Below are positions 43,471 through 52,615 of a stretch of 64,000 nucleotides of DNA, one piece after another. How positions within the stretch are numbered: position 1 is the first letter of the stretch; each line of letters begins with the position of its first letter. Position numbers and translations under genes: made by a program. Location of the stretch: the NCBI RefSeq assembly GCF_900114835.1, contig NZ_FOUJ01000001.1, positions 744,001 to 808,000 of the forward strand. Direction: 5' to 3'. This DNA comes from Methanolobus profundi. GTDB taxonomy: Archaea > Halobacteriota > Methanosarcinia > Methanosarcinales > Methanosarcinaceae. The notes under the pieces were generated by a model, which ran no database searches, was not told the origin of the DNA, and saw only the letters and a program-made list of their open reading frames with translations.

Positions 43471-45942
43471 TTAGAGCACACCTTTGAAATAATGTCCCTG
43501 GTCGTATTCTTCATCCATTGAGGACTTAAGTTTTATCTGTTTTCCATCAAGTGCTTTTCTGAAATTACGTGTTATATCCTTTACGTCATCTCTGCCATAA
43601 AGGGACAGGTCAAGTCTCAGGACATCAGCACCCGAGTCACATAGCTTCTCGATATCATCCAGCATATTGAGCACGGTGGAATTATAGATAAGGGTACGTT
43701 CATTCTCTCTTCTTACAGGGAAAGAGCCTTTGGTACTGTCAATTAAGAGTACTTCACTATCCTCTTTTACAGTGCCGTCATCAACAAGTGGCTTTAACAG
43801 GTCGTTCTTTGTCACAAGCAAAAGTTCACGTCCGAAAGCCATGATCTCGGTCTGCACCTTAGGATCGCTTGCCATACATACATCCCCTGTCTCTTCAAGG
43901 TTCAATTCACTGGAGAGTGTCACACGGTGAGCACCGGATGTACCGAATGCATTTACTGTATACGCATTGAAAGGATTGAACTCTTTCTGGGCAACAAATG
44001 ATGCACCCAGTTCATTTGCAAGTCTTACTGTTCCATAATTGGAACAGGAAAGATGGAAACCTGCATCTATTACTTTCTGCATCTGCTCTTTTAGTTCAGG
44101 CATATCCTCTTCGAAACTGATCGCTGGTGTGATAAGGACCAGTTCGATATCCTTCTCTTTCAGGCCACTGGTCCTGAGGATGTTCTCCTCGTTCATCATC
44201 TCACTGAAAAGACCGATAGGTGCATAGATGATGTCTGCACCTGATTTGGACGCAGTGATCATGGAGTCTATATCAGAGACCTCTACACTTAACAGAACTT
44301 CTCCGGTTCCTGATGCTTCATGAGCTTTCTTTCTATTGTAACCTGTAGAGATGTTCGGGCAGGGACGGTTCCTGGCGATAATCGGGAACCTTGAATTGTA
44401 AAGTTCATCAACTGCTTCCCTTCTGGTTCCTGAGAGTGCACCCAGAGGAATGAATATATTGTCATCGATATCCAGAACGATCTCATCTGCACTGAATGTT
44501 GTATCCCCAAGTTTTCCAAGGGTAGTTATTATCTGTTCCCTGTCAGTAGGTGCCTTTTTAGCTTCCTGTACAACGTAGTCGCTCACCGACTCTGTTTCCA
44601 GGTTCCTGCTCTTGACATTGATACGGAGCTTCTCGCCTATCCTTGCGTGTATGGTTATCTTCAGGGGAGTGCTATAGAGTTCGGTATCCTGTAATCTTTG
44701 CAACAACTGTGGATCAGTTGATACGTAGACCTCATCATTCTTTCTTATGGACTTACTGGTCTTTGGGCTGATAAGGAGGGTAGCTTCTTCTCCTTTCTTT
44801 GCTACGTCAACTGGCTTCCCATCTACCAATACCCCATCGATACGACATCCGATTATTCGTATGCGTGTGTTTATGCTGATCCCGTCATTGGGCTTTATAT
44901 CCTGAAGTGGTGTGATGGTCAGTCTTCCTTCATCCTGGGACTTTGTTATATTAGATACAGTTCCAAGGTAGGCTCCATAGTTTGCACTGTATTTGCGCTG
45001 AGTGACATCCTCTTCATCAAGTACAAAACCCCGTGTAAATCCTCTGTAGAAGAGCTTGGCCAGTTCAGTTTCCATCTCCTCCAGTTCTTCGGTACTGAAG
45101 TTCTCCCCGGTATCACATACCCTTTCAGCCACGGTCCTGTAGGTTCTGGCACTGGCAGTAACATACTCCGGTTTCTTCATCCTGCCTTCGATCTTCAGAC
45201 TTTTGACACCGGTCCTTATGATCTCATCGAGCCCGGGGAATGTACATAGCTCTGCACAACTGATCGGGTAATCGCCCACCAGTTTGCTGTCTATGATCTG
45301 TCCGTCAACGGACATCTTAAATGGTCTTCTGCACGGCTGGAAACAGGCACCTCTGTTCGCACTCCTGTCAGTTATGGCTGAACTGAAAAGACACCTGCCA
45401 GAGAATGAATAACAAAGAGCACCATGCACGAAGATCTCTATCTCTGCAGAAGCCTGATCTATTATGCTCTTTACCTGTTCTGTTGTCAGTTCTCTTGAAA
45501 CAATGACCCTTGAGGCACCCGCATCACTTATGAATGCGACTCCATGTGGATCATGTATGGTCATCTGGGTGCTGGCATGAAGTGGAAGGTCTGGAAAGTT
45601 CTCTTTTAATAAGAAGAACAGACCAAGGTCTTCCAGTATGATCGCATCTATGTGGTATGCATAGGCCTTGTGCACGATGTCAATGGCGTCCTGTACCTCA
45701 TTCTGTTTGAGCGGTATGTTCAGTGCAAGGAAGACCTTGACACCATAGGAATGTGCGAACTCTATGTTCTCTCTTAGTTCACTTATCGAGAAGTTCTTTG
45801 CACCCTGTCTGGCATTGAACTCGCCGATCCCAAGATATACTGCATCTGCACCTCCTTTGATGGCTGCTCTAAGGGCTTCCGGGTCTCCGGCAGGTGCCAG
45901 TATCTCAGGAGGGGTACATTTTGAAGGTATGTTGCTCTGCAT
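43471..45942 (-). CDS. Peptidase U32 family protein (RlhA/TrhP-type), long archaeal form
   Basis: 823 residues from the ATG at 45942. A TATA-like TTATAT about 25 bases upstream suggests a leaderless message; a TTG at 45984 would add 14 residues. The opening EILAPAGDPEALRAAIKGGADAVYLG and the cysteine-bearing segment CYSFSGRCLFSS and ACFQPCRRP define the U32 family; in bacteria related proteins (RlhA, TrhP, UbiU/V) are Fe-S-dependent hydroxylases of RNA or quinones rather than proteases. The C-terminal half (after about residue 400) holds the DUF3656-like region and a second TIM-like part. It probably hydroxylates tRNA or rRNA (inference). Confidence 0.85.
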   Translation of the reverse strand: MQSNIPSKCTPPEILAPAGDPEALRAAIKGGADAVYLGIGEFNARQGAKNFSISELRENIEFAHSYGVKVFLALNIPLKQNEVQDAIDIVHKAYAYHIDAIILEDLGLFFLLKENFPDLPLHASTQMTIHDPHGVAFISDAGASRVIVSRELTTEQVKSIIDQASAEIEIFVHGALCYSFSGRCLFSSAITDRSANRGACFQPCRRPFKMSVDGQIIDSKLVGDYPISCAELCTFPGLDEIIRTGVKSLKIEGRMKKPEYVTASARTYRTVAERVCDTGENFSTEELEEMETELAKLFYRGFTRGFVLDEEDVTQRKYSANYGAYLGTVSNITKSQDEGRLTITPLQDIKPNDGISINTRIRIIGCRIDGVLVDGKPVDVAKKGEEATLLISPKTSKSIRKNDEVYVSTDPQLLQRLQDTELYSTPLKITIHARIGEKLRINVKSRNLETESVSDYVVQEAKKAPTDREQIITTLGKLGDTTFSADEIVLDIDDNIFIPLGALSGTRREAVDELYNSRFPIIARNRPCPNISTGYNRKKAHEASGTGEVLLSVEVSDIDSMITASKSGADIIYAPIGLFSEMMNEENILRTSGLKEKDIELVLITPAISFEEDMPELKEQMQKVIDAGFHLSCSNYGTVRLANELGASFVAQKEFNPFNAYTVNAFGTSGAHRVTLSSELNLEETGDVCMASDPKVQTEIMAFGRELLLVTKNDLLKPLVDDGTVKEDSEVLLIDSTKGSFPVRRENERTLIYNSTVLNMLDDIEKLCDSGADVLRLDLSLYGRDDVKDITRNFRKALDGKQIKLKSSMDEEYDQGHYFKGVL

Positions 45943-46066
45943 ATGGATCAGGTTCTTGTTAATTGATATAAGTTGAATATTCAAGTGGGATCATTTCCAG
46001 CTCATATAGCGGCGTTTATCCACGTCCGCTTATCCGGTATGGAATGATCTTCACTATAAGATGATT

Positions 46067-47578
46067 TTACTCTTCTTCATTTTCAGATGGAGCATCTGAC
46101 TCTATTATAGTACCTTTTCCTATGAGCAGATTATAAGAGTCGTTAGCTTCATTGTATTTGACGAGAACATTGGATATTCTCAGTATACTGCCATACTTAG
46201 CTTTAGTGATGATCTCATTATCCTCTGTGAAATTGTGGGATGGGAGCACTGCGTATACTGCTTTCTTTGAAGTACCATCGCATATCCTGTATAGGTGGTA
46301 TTTCTCATCTCCAAGGTCCCCTGACATTAGCGAGCACATCACATTAATGCGCTTTTTGCTATGCGTATCCATCTTTGACATACGTGCGAACTTTGAATTT
46401 GAAGGAGTGATGAAACTCTGTTTTGCAAGTTTATCTTTCCTGAGTATCGCATATGAGTATTTGATGTCAACATTGATGTAGCGGTATGGTTCGTCACACT
46501 CTGCCATTTTGACCATGAGCCTTGTAGCCGTAATGTCCTGTTTCTCCTCAAAGCTCCAGCATGTCTCAAGGGTACATTCACCGGACCAGATGAAGGTACA
46601 GGGACTGTAGATCTTGATACCAAGCCTCTTTAACATTATAGTGAGCCTTCTCATCTCAGTGGAGTTGTTCTTGTCAGCAGGTTCTATTATTATGATACTT
46701 CCATCAGGTGAAAGTTTGTCTGACATCCTCTTCACAAGCTCAGCTTTCTGTTCCAGGCTCAGTTCCCTTATCTCGTTGAGAACATTGGAAAATACCATAA
46801 GGTCGATATTATCTGGCAGGCTTTCAACATCGATCTTGCTCAGATCCGCTCTTATGGGCTCCTCTATGGTGACATTGGACTGGATGGCTGCATATTGCTG
46901 TGCCAGGAAATTGTAGGCTTCTACGTTCTCCTCGAAAAGCTCGATGGAGTGTATCTCTGCTTTACGGTCATCAAGACGATTGTACATGTCTATGATCGCA
47001 AGTGGTATGGTGCCCGGCCCGGAACCTATGTCCAGTATCTTCATGCGCTCTTTGAGCAGTCCTTCCTTTGCCATATCATATAGCAGGTACTGGAACTGTA
47101 CGAAATATACAGGGAATTGGTATGCGAGGTATCCAAGTACATCGTATCCCTTCTCGTAACTTATGTTCCTGGCACTGCCTTCTTTCCAGTAACTTTTTTT
47201 CTGATGGCGTACGGATTTTCTCATCTTCTCCAGAACAATGGGGTCATCCCAGTTCTTACTGGTCTTCTTCTCTATGTATTTCTCGATGAGGCGCTCCATT
47301 TTCCTGGAAACACCTGGTGAATTGAAAAAGAACTCGTTCTTCTTGATCTCATCCTTTGACAGTTCCATCTGTTTCCTTGAAGCTGCCCTGACGATCTTGA
47401 AATCCTTACCTTCTGCAACAGCATCGACCCCAAGGTCAAAGAACAGTGGTTTGAGTGTCTGGTATGCCTGATCGACGGTTGCTTCTTCTTTAAGGTAATC
47501 CGTAAGCTCCGATAACATGAATTCAGGTCTCATTCGTGAGACGTATTTGAAAGTGGATATGATCTCCCTATCTGACAT
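46067..47578 (-). CDS. Rsm22-like ribosomal small subunit methyltransferase
   Basis: 503 residues. The N-terminal 130 residues are helical. The central domain has a SAM-binding motif (ILDIGSGPGTIPLA, near residue 185) and a catalytic-region segment (DLMVFSNVLNEI). The C-terminal part has scattered cysteines (CTFIWSGECTLETCWSF) and a probable beta-barrel end. This pattern fits the Rsm22 family, known from mitochondria and archaea as a ribosomal small-subunit rRNA methyltransferase-like protein, often with an Fe-S or zinc site. It is separated by about 120 bases from the U32 gene on the same strand. Confidence 0.75.
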   Translation of the reverse strand: MSDREIISTFKYVSRMRPEFMLSELTDYLKEEATVDQAYQTLKPLFFDLGVDAVAEGKDFKIVRAASRKQMELSKDEIKKNEFFFNSPGVSRKMERLIEKYIEKKTSKNWDDPIVLEKMRKSVRHQKKSYWKEGSARNISYEKGYDVLGYLAYQFPVYFVQFQYLLYDMAKEGLLKERMKILDIGSGPGTIPLAIIDMYNRLDDRKAEIHSIELFEENVEAYNFLAQQYAAIQSNVTIEEPIRADLSKIDVESLPDNIDLMVFSNVLNEIRELSLEQKAELVKRMSDKLSPDGSIIIIEPADKNNSTEMRRLTIMLKRLGIKIYSPCTFIWSGECTLETCWSFEEKQDITATRLMVKMAECDEPYRYINVDIKYSYAILRKDKLAKQSFITPSNSKFARMSKMDTHSKKRINVMCSLMSGDLGDEKYHLYRICDGTSKKAVYAVLPSHNFTEDNEIITKAKYGSILRISNVLVKYNEANDSYNLLIGKGTIIESDAPSENEEE

Positions 47579-47827
47579 TATGGATTCATAGCCTTTCCCT
47601 TATAATAAATATGGTGATTAAATGGGACTTTATGGGTATCTGGGATCTTCATGGTAGGTTTACTTTCAAATAAAGTGGAAAGCGTGCAATTTATATATCA
47701 TCAAAGCTTAGACAATCTAGCTTGTTTTAAGACAAGTAAATTGGACTACCTCCAAAGATACAGTCGATACAAATGGGATGTTACAATGGACGAGGTACAT
47801 CTCTTACAGATATAAAGGATCGGTAAT

Positions 47828-48145
47828 ATGGAAACTGAAAAACCATTATTCCAGAAAATAATAGAAAAAGCACGGGGATCAATTCTTAACTTTGACAGTG
47901 GGGAAGCCGAGTCTGCCGTCAGGGAAGCGGTGGACGCAGGCATGGACCCGGTGGACCTGATAGAGAATGGATTCATTGAGGGAATGAAGGAAATGGGAGA
48001 TCTTTATGAGAAGGGTGATATCCAGCTCCTGCAGATCATGGCAGCATCGAGGATAATGGAAAAAGGGCTTTCGCTGTTGAGACTTTGTGCAAAGGAAAAA
48101 CATATGGACCTCAGGATGTTCGGCAACATTGCTGTGAACATATGA
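47828..48145 (+). CDS. Stand-alone corrinoid-protein cap domain
   Basis: 105 residues matching only the N-terminal four-helix (B12-binding-2) domain of methyltransferase corrinoid proteins: AVDAGMDPVDLIENGFIEGMKEMGDLYEKGDIQ aligns in pattern with MtaC residues about 60-90, but the cobalamin-binding DxHxxG domain is absent. No frame downstream continues it. AAGGAT precedes the ATG, and a terminator follows at once, so it looks like an intact small gene rather than a fresh truncation. It could bind or regulate corrinoid proteins, or be a relic. Confidence 0.7.
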   Translation: METEKPLFQKIIEKARGSILNFDSGEAESAVREAVDAGMDPVDLIENGFIEGMKEMGDLYEKGDIQLLQIMAASRIMEKGLSLLRLCAKEKHMDLRMFGNIAVNI

Positions 48146-48150
48146 TCCTA

Positions 48151-48177
48151 TGAGCAGGTCTTTAAGTGATCTGCTCA
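48151..48177 (+). terminator. Terminator after the cap-domain gene
   Basis: TGAGCAG and CTGCTCA form a 7-base stem with a 13-base loop, 5 bases after the stop codon. Confidence 0.6.
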
Positions 48178-48287
48178 CTACCTCCTTCCTTTAAGGACCA
48201 GTTGTCTATATACGTGTTCATATCTACTTTTTATTAAAATATTTATTATTGCTCTATTACTTTATCAGGTAGCTGCTACAGACTATA

Positions 48288-48722
48288 ATGTTTATTAATG
48301 ATGAACATTCATCTTTTATTATGGATAGTTCTGCCACAGATGAAGAACTCCTCATCAGGCGATCTGATATATTGATCGCTGACGGGGAATATGAAAAAGC
48401 GATATCCTGTCTGGATGAGGTTCTCTCCCATGATCCGGAGGATGAGCAGGCGATGTCACTCAAAGGTCTTGCATATTGTCTTATGGGTGAGCACGAGAAA
48501 GGTCTTGCTATCTTTGAGGAAGCCCTTGAGATCGATCCGTTCTCCAAGACCGTGCTGATAACATTTGCAGATGCCTGTCTTCATTCATCTATGCCTGAAA
48601 AGTCACTGGAGATCCTTGAAAGGGCGATAAGCTACTATCCTCAGGACGATGGTCTTGTCATGCTGAAAAAAGTGATACTCGGAGCAAGGAATCGCAGTAG
48701 TTCCAGGTCATACTTCAACTGA
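48288..48722 (+). CDS. TPR-repeat protein
   Basis: 144 residues with three tetratricopeptide repeats: units around DGEYEKAISCLDEVLSHDP, GEHEKGLAIFEEALEIDP and PEKSLEILERAISYYP. It is a soluble protein-binding scaffold. An internal ATG at 48321 (MDSSATDEELL) is an equally likely start, because neither has a clear ribosome site. It precedes a membrane-protein gene by 45 bases on the same strand. Confidence 0.8.
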   Translation: MFINDEHSSFIMDSSATDEELLIRRSDILIADGEYEKAISCLDEVLSHDPEDEQAMSLKGLAYCLMGEHEKGLAIFEEALEIDPFSKTVLITFADACLHSSMPEKSLEILERAISYYPQDDGLVMLKKVILGARNRSSSRSYFN

Positions 48723-48767
48723 GAACAAACCAGCAATTATTTATCTGCACACTTTCTATTTATTTAT

Positions 48768-49856
48768 ATGAGCTGGTATGTAATTGATGCTGTGGACCGT
48801 GCTGTAGAACGGACACGTAAATGTCTTATTGAGCCCTTCGACCTCTGGAAATGGATAAAACTATCTATCATAGCCCTTTTTCTTGGAGGCGGGGGTGGTG
48901 GTAATTTCAATGGCGGTGGTAATTCCTATGGAGGTTCTGACCCTGACCTCTCACAGATCCCGGCAGGTCTTACTGAGTTAATGGATAGCATACATAACTT
49001 TATTTCATCCTATTCATTGATGTCGATCATTATTGGAGTGATCCTAGCATTGGTCCTTTTTGCTCTTGTAATGCGTATAGTGGGCAGTATAATGGAATTC
49101 GTCTTTGTTGGATCGCTTGTATCCAATGATGTGCAGATACGTAAATATTTCAAAATGTATTTTGGCAAGGGTATCTCCCTTTTTGTTCTGCGCTTCCTGT
49201 TAGGTCTGGTTGTACTGTTGGTCTTTATCCTTCTAGGACTGGCCAGTCTTTCCATGGCAGGCATTTCTATTTCAGACCTGTCCGATCCGTCTTCAATTGA
49301 TGAAGGCAAATTGTTAATGCTCTTTGCTTCCGCTATGATATTTGGTATTTTCATCCTTCTGGTCGTATCGGTCATCATGGGGATCATCGAGTCATTTATC
49401 AACCTTGCAATCCCGGTATCCATGTATTCAGAATGTAGTATATTCTCAGGTCTTTCCAGGGTGCTGGCCCAGTTCAGGAATGAGTGGAAGCAGGTTGTTA
49501 TATATTGGTTAGGACGTGCGGTCCTTATCATTGCTGTGGGCATAGCTGTTGCCATATTGGGACTGATCATCGGTGTTATAATATTGATATTAATGGGTCT
49601 TGCTGATCTGGCGCTCTATTATATTCTCTCATCACTGGTAGCCGACACAACAGTATGGATGGTACTGATACCTGTGATCGTTATCGAGTTCTTCCTGTTG
49701 ATATTTGCCATGGTATTTGTTGGAATGCCTGCAAAGGTCTTTATGAAATATCATATGCTGACCTTCCTGCAGATGTGGTATCCAATTGAGCTGCCTGTAT
49801 TCGATAAGCCATCTGGCATGTATGGAATGGTAAGTGAAAGTACGGAGGACTGGTAG
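48768..49856 (+). CDS. Multi-pass membrane protein of unknown function
   Basis: 362 residues. A short cytoplasmic N-terminus (VIDAVDRAVERTRKCL) and a first helix are followed by a glycine-rich loop (GGGGGGNFNGGG) and at least five further hydrophobic segments. It resembles DUF4013/DUF7544-like membrane proteins common in haloarchaea and methanogens, without known function. The gene lies just after the TPR gene and may share its transcript. Confidence 0.7.
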   Translation: MSWYVIDAVDRAVERTRKCLIEPFDLWKWIKLSIIALFLGGGGGGNFNGGGNSYGGSDPDLSQIPAGLTELMDSIHNFISSYSLMSIIIGVILALVLFALVMRIVGSIMEFVFVGSLVSNDVQIRKYFKMYFGKGISLFVLRFLLGLVVLLVFILLGLASLSMAGISISDLSDPSSIDEGKLLMLFASAMIFGIFILLVVSVIMGIIESFINLAIPVSMYSECSIFSGLSRVLAQFRNEWKQVVIYWLGRAVLIIAVGIAVAILGLIIGVIILILMGLADLALYYILSSLVADTTVWMVLIPVIVIEFFLLIFAMVFVGMPAKVFMKYHMLTFLQMWYPIELPVFDKPSGMYGMVSESTEDW

Positions 49857-49974
49857 TCCTTCATTCATAATGATGGCAAGCGAACGTTTGCCTCATTTTC
49901 TTATCTTATAATAAATAATTTCCTCATTTTTTCTTTACATAAAGTAAATATCATTCCCTGTCCTTTTTAGTAAC

Positions 49975-50559
49975 ATGAGACCGATCATCCTCGCTTCAGC
50001 ATCAGAAAGGAGAAAAGAGCTTCTGGCACAATTGATCGGCAAGAAGTTCGAGGTACGCATAAGTTCCTATGATGAAGATGTGGTTGATGGTCTGGGTCCC
50101 GTGGAACTTGTGATGTATCATTCCCGTGAAAAGGCATTGGATATCACCAATGATCTTACTGAGGGTATCATAATATCTGCTGATACTGTTGTGGTATGTG
50201 ATGGTGAAGTACTTGGAAAACCGGAGAATGAGGAACATGCAAAGAGTATGTTGTCTCAGATAAATGGAAGAGCGATCAGTGCCGTGACCGGATTAACAGT
50301 GATGGATGCTGCCAGCAAAAAAGTGATAACAGAGCATGAGATGACTAGCATCTGGATGAGGATGATGTCTGAGGAACTGATCAATGACTATATCAACACA
50401 GGTGAGCCATTCGGAAAGGCTGGTTCTTTTGCCATTCAGGGAAAGGGGGCCATACTTGTTGAGAGAATAGATGGTGACTTTTTTAATGTGGTGGGTCTTC
50501 CACTTTTCAGATTATCAAAGATGCTGGAAAAGTTCAATATCAATGTTCTTGGGCATTGA
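49975..50559 (+). CDS. Maf-family nucleoside triphosphate pyrophosphatase
   Basis: 194 residues. It hydrolyses non-canonical or canonical NTPs to monophosphates as housecleaning. The signature opening is ILASASERRKELL; the IISADTVVVCDG and GEPFGKAGSFAIQGKG motifs complete the active site of the Maf family. The start is at the first ATG, with no Shine-Dalgarno, consistent with a leaderless message. Confidence 0.93.
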   Translation: MRPIILASASERRKELLAQLIGKKFEVRISSYDEDVVDGLGPVELVMYHSREKALDITNDLTEGIIISADTVVVCDGEVLGKPENEEHAKSMLSQINGRAISAVTGLTVMDAASKKVITEHEMTSIWMRMMSEELINDYINTGEPFGKAGSFAIQGKGAILVERIDGDFFNVVGLPLFRLSKMLEKFNINVLGH

Positions 50560-50602
50560 TCCTTATTTTAAAAAAGAAAAAGTAAAGAAAGAAAAAAGAA
50601 CG

Positions 50603-51535
50603 TTATTGCTCTCTGTTCTTCCTTCTTATAGCTCCGGCAGCGAATAACATCGAGATCACAAGGACAGGTATTTCGAAGCCAGGAGATTCTTCCTCTGCAG
50701 TCTCTTCTGCTGGCATATCTTCTGCCACAGGTGTCTCTGTTCCCAGAAGCTCGTAGGTCGTTGGAGTATCAAGTTTGAGGTCATGGACCTTTATTGATGT
50801 ACTTGTAGCACCACTGGAGGTAACTTCTCCATCCACGATCACCTTAACATCGAAGCTGTATGATCCGTCTGCAGGTACTGTCATTCTGACAGTGCCTCTT
50901 TTTCTCTGGTTAGCTTCCAGATTTGAGACAATAGTACTGCCAATGTATTCGGTATAGTCGTCAACTACGGCTGTAACGACCACAGTTACCTTATTGACCT
51001 CATCACCCTGATTGTAGAGTCCTGGAGATGCCTCGAAGATGATATCTTCCCCGTAATTGGTCGCCTGTATCGTCTCTATCATAAGGTCGGTGAGGATCAC
51101 ATTGGAGACCGTTCCATCGGCTTTCTGGATAAGTTCTACCTGTGTAGTATAGTCATCTACAAGGTTACTGTCCTCGAACAGTTCAACCTGTACAAGTTGG
51201 TCACCACTATTTGGTACATTGAACGAGAATGCCTTATAGGTCTGTGAATTTGCCTTCAGGTATCCTATATTCTCTGAATATTCTGCGGTTATCAGGTTCG
51301 TATAAGGATCTTTTGTCTTCACCTTCACAGAAAGCGTACCAGTGTCACTGTCCGTGGGATTCATGATATAGGCAGTAACCTTGAGCTGGAACTCTTCATC
51401 TGTTGATGTAGACATCACATCCACGTTAGTTATGACGGGATGCTGTTCCTCTGTTCTCAGGTTCTCGTTCAGGCATCCACTGACAATACAAAAAAAGAGA
51501 ACGGAGAGAATGATCAGGAAATTCCTAACTTTCAT
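50603..51535 (-). CDS. Surface lipoprotein with PGF-CTERM-like anchor
   Basis: 310 residues. The N-terminus has a signal peptide with lipobox VSGC. The mature part is a series of beta-sandwich (CARDB-like) domains (VTAYIMNPTDSDTG, LYNQGDEVNKVTV). The C-terminus has an acidic linker and SPGFEIPVLVISMLFAAG followed by RRKNREQ, which is a PGF-CTERM sorting signal processed by archaeosortase A. Having both a lipobox and PGF-CTERM is unusual. It follows the next lipoprotein gene by 8 bases. Confidence 0.75.
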   Translation of the reverse strand: MKVRNFLIILSVLFFCIVSGCLNENLRTEEQHPVITNVDVMSTSTDEEFQLKVTAYIMNPTDSDTGTLSVKVKTKDPYTNLITAEYSENIGYLKANSQTYKAFSFNVPNSGDQLVQVELFEDSNLVDDYTTQVELIQKADGTVSNVILTDLMIETIQATNYGEDIIFEASPGLYNQGDEVNKVTVVVTAVVDDYTEYIGSTIVSNLEANQRKRGTVRMTVPADGSYSFDVKVIVDGEVTSSGATSTSIKVHDLKLDTPTTYELLGTETPVAEDMPAEETAEEESPGFEIPVLVISMLFAAGAIRRKNREQ

Positions 51536-51543
51536 GCTACCGC

Positions 51544-52347
51544 CTACAGTTTGACTGTTAGTGTGAGTGTCTGCTCATCTACTGTGTAGTCTCCATACAT
51601 CAACCTGACATACACATCGGTCTCGCCGTTAGGTGCATCATCATTGACAGGTATCTGCAATCCCTTGGTGTAGGATGTTCCGCTCTTTGCCATTGCCTGT
51701 GTGATGTTCAGGGAAGCCTGGTCTGCCATGAGCTTGTTGTCAACGTCAACTACAACGGTGAGAAGACCTGCAGGTATTGTGCTCTGTCCGTGGTTCTTTA
51801 CGGAGAACGTGATGGTCGCATTGTCACCTGCTTCAAGTTCCCATGACTCGGCTGCTGTTGTACGAAGTGAATCCATATCCTTGACAAAACCAAGGAACTG
51901 AAGCTGTACATCAGGAAGTATTGTAACGTCAATAGGTGTGGATGCTGTCTTTGTTATCTGAGCTCCATCCTCATCCATGCCTGAAAGATAACTGATGGTC
52001 AATGCAGAGTCATTGACATCTGCATCATATGCAGGTGCTGTGACCTGGGCAGACAGGACCGATGATCCGGCAGTTCCTTCTTTTCCAGGTATATTGATAG
52101 AATTTGTTCCTGTGACCGTAAGTGGTAAAGACCCTGTCAGCTGGACAGAATCAATTGCCTGTGTGTCATTGTTAGTAACTGTCAGGGCAATATCCTGTGA
52201 ATTGAATTCCTTTATAACAACAGAAGGTGCTGAAAGGAAGACATTTTCCGGGCTTACAGGGTCGGCTGTTTGTTCCGCACACCCCGACATCAATACAAGA
52301 ACCAATAGTGATCCTATCACTATCATCTTTTGAAACATTTTAGCCAT
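51544..52347 (-). CDS. Surface lipoprotein, CARDB-like
   Basis: 267 residues. The signal peptide ends in lipobox MSGC. The rest is beta-rich, with repeated phrases such as DIALTVTNNDTQAIDS and ATITFSVKNHGQSTIP, the style of CARDB/NPCBM-like surface domains of archaea. It is the first gene of a two-gene unit with the PGF-CTERM-like lipoprotein. Function unknown; probably cell-envelope structure or binding. Confidence 0.7.
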   Translation of the reverse strand: MAKMFQKMIVIGSLLVLVLMSGCAEQTADPVSPENVFLSAPSVVIKEFNSQDIALTVTNNDTQAIDSVQLTGSLPLTVTGTNSINIPGKEGTAGSSVLSAQVTAPAYDADVNDSALTISYLSGMDEDGAQITKTASTPIDVTILPDVQLQFLGFVKDMDSLRTTAAESWELEAGDNATITFSVKNHGQSTIPAGLLTVVVDVDNKLMADQASLNITQAMAKSGTSYTKGLQIPVNDDAPNGETDVYVRLMYGDYTVDEQTLTLTVKL

Positions 52348-52615
52348 AATTGGTACCTCACTTCCAGAAGTTACTTGCGTACATATAAAACCTTTGATAA
52401 ATTTTGATTTTAATTGTTATATTTTATATTATTCTACAAAGGAATAATATGTTGACATATAATTAACAGTGACAACAAAAAAAGAATACTTTTAAGATCA
52501 TGATAATATCCTGGGTGTTTCTCACCAGAAAGAAACCTTATTATTAGTGTAACATGCATAGTTCTGTGGTCACATTCCTTTAGTGACCTTTTCTATGCTT
52601 CAGGAGGATACTACC

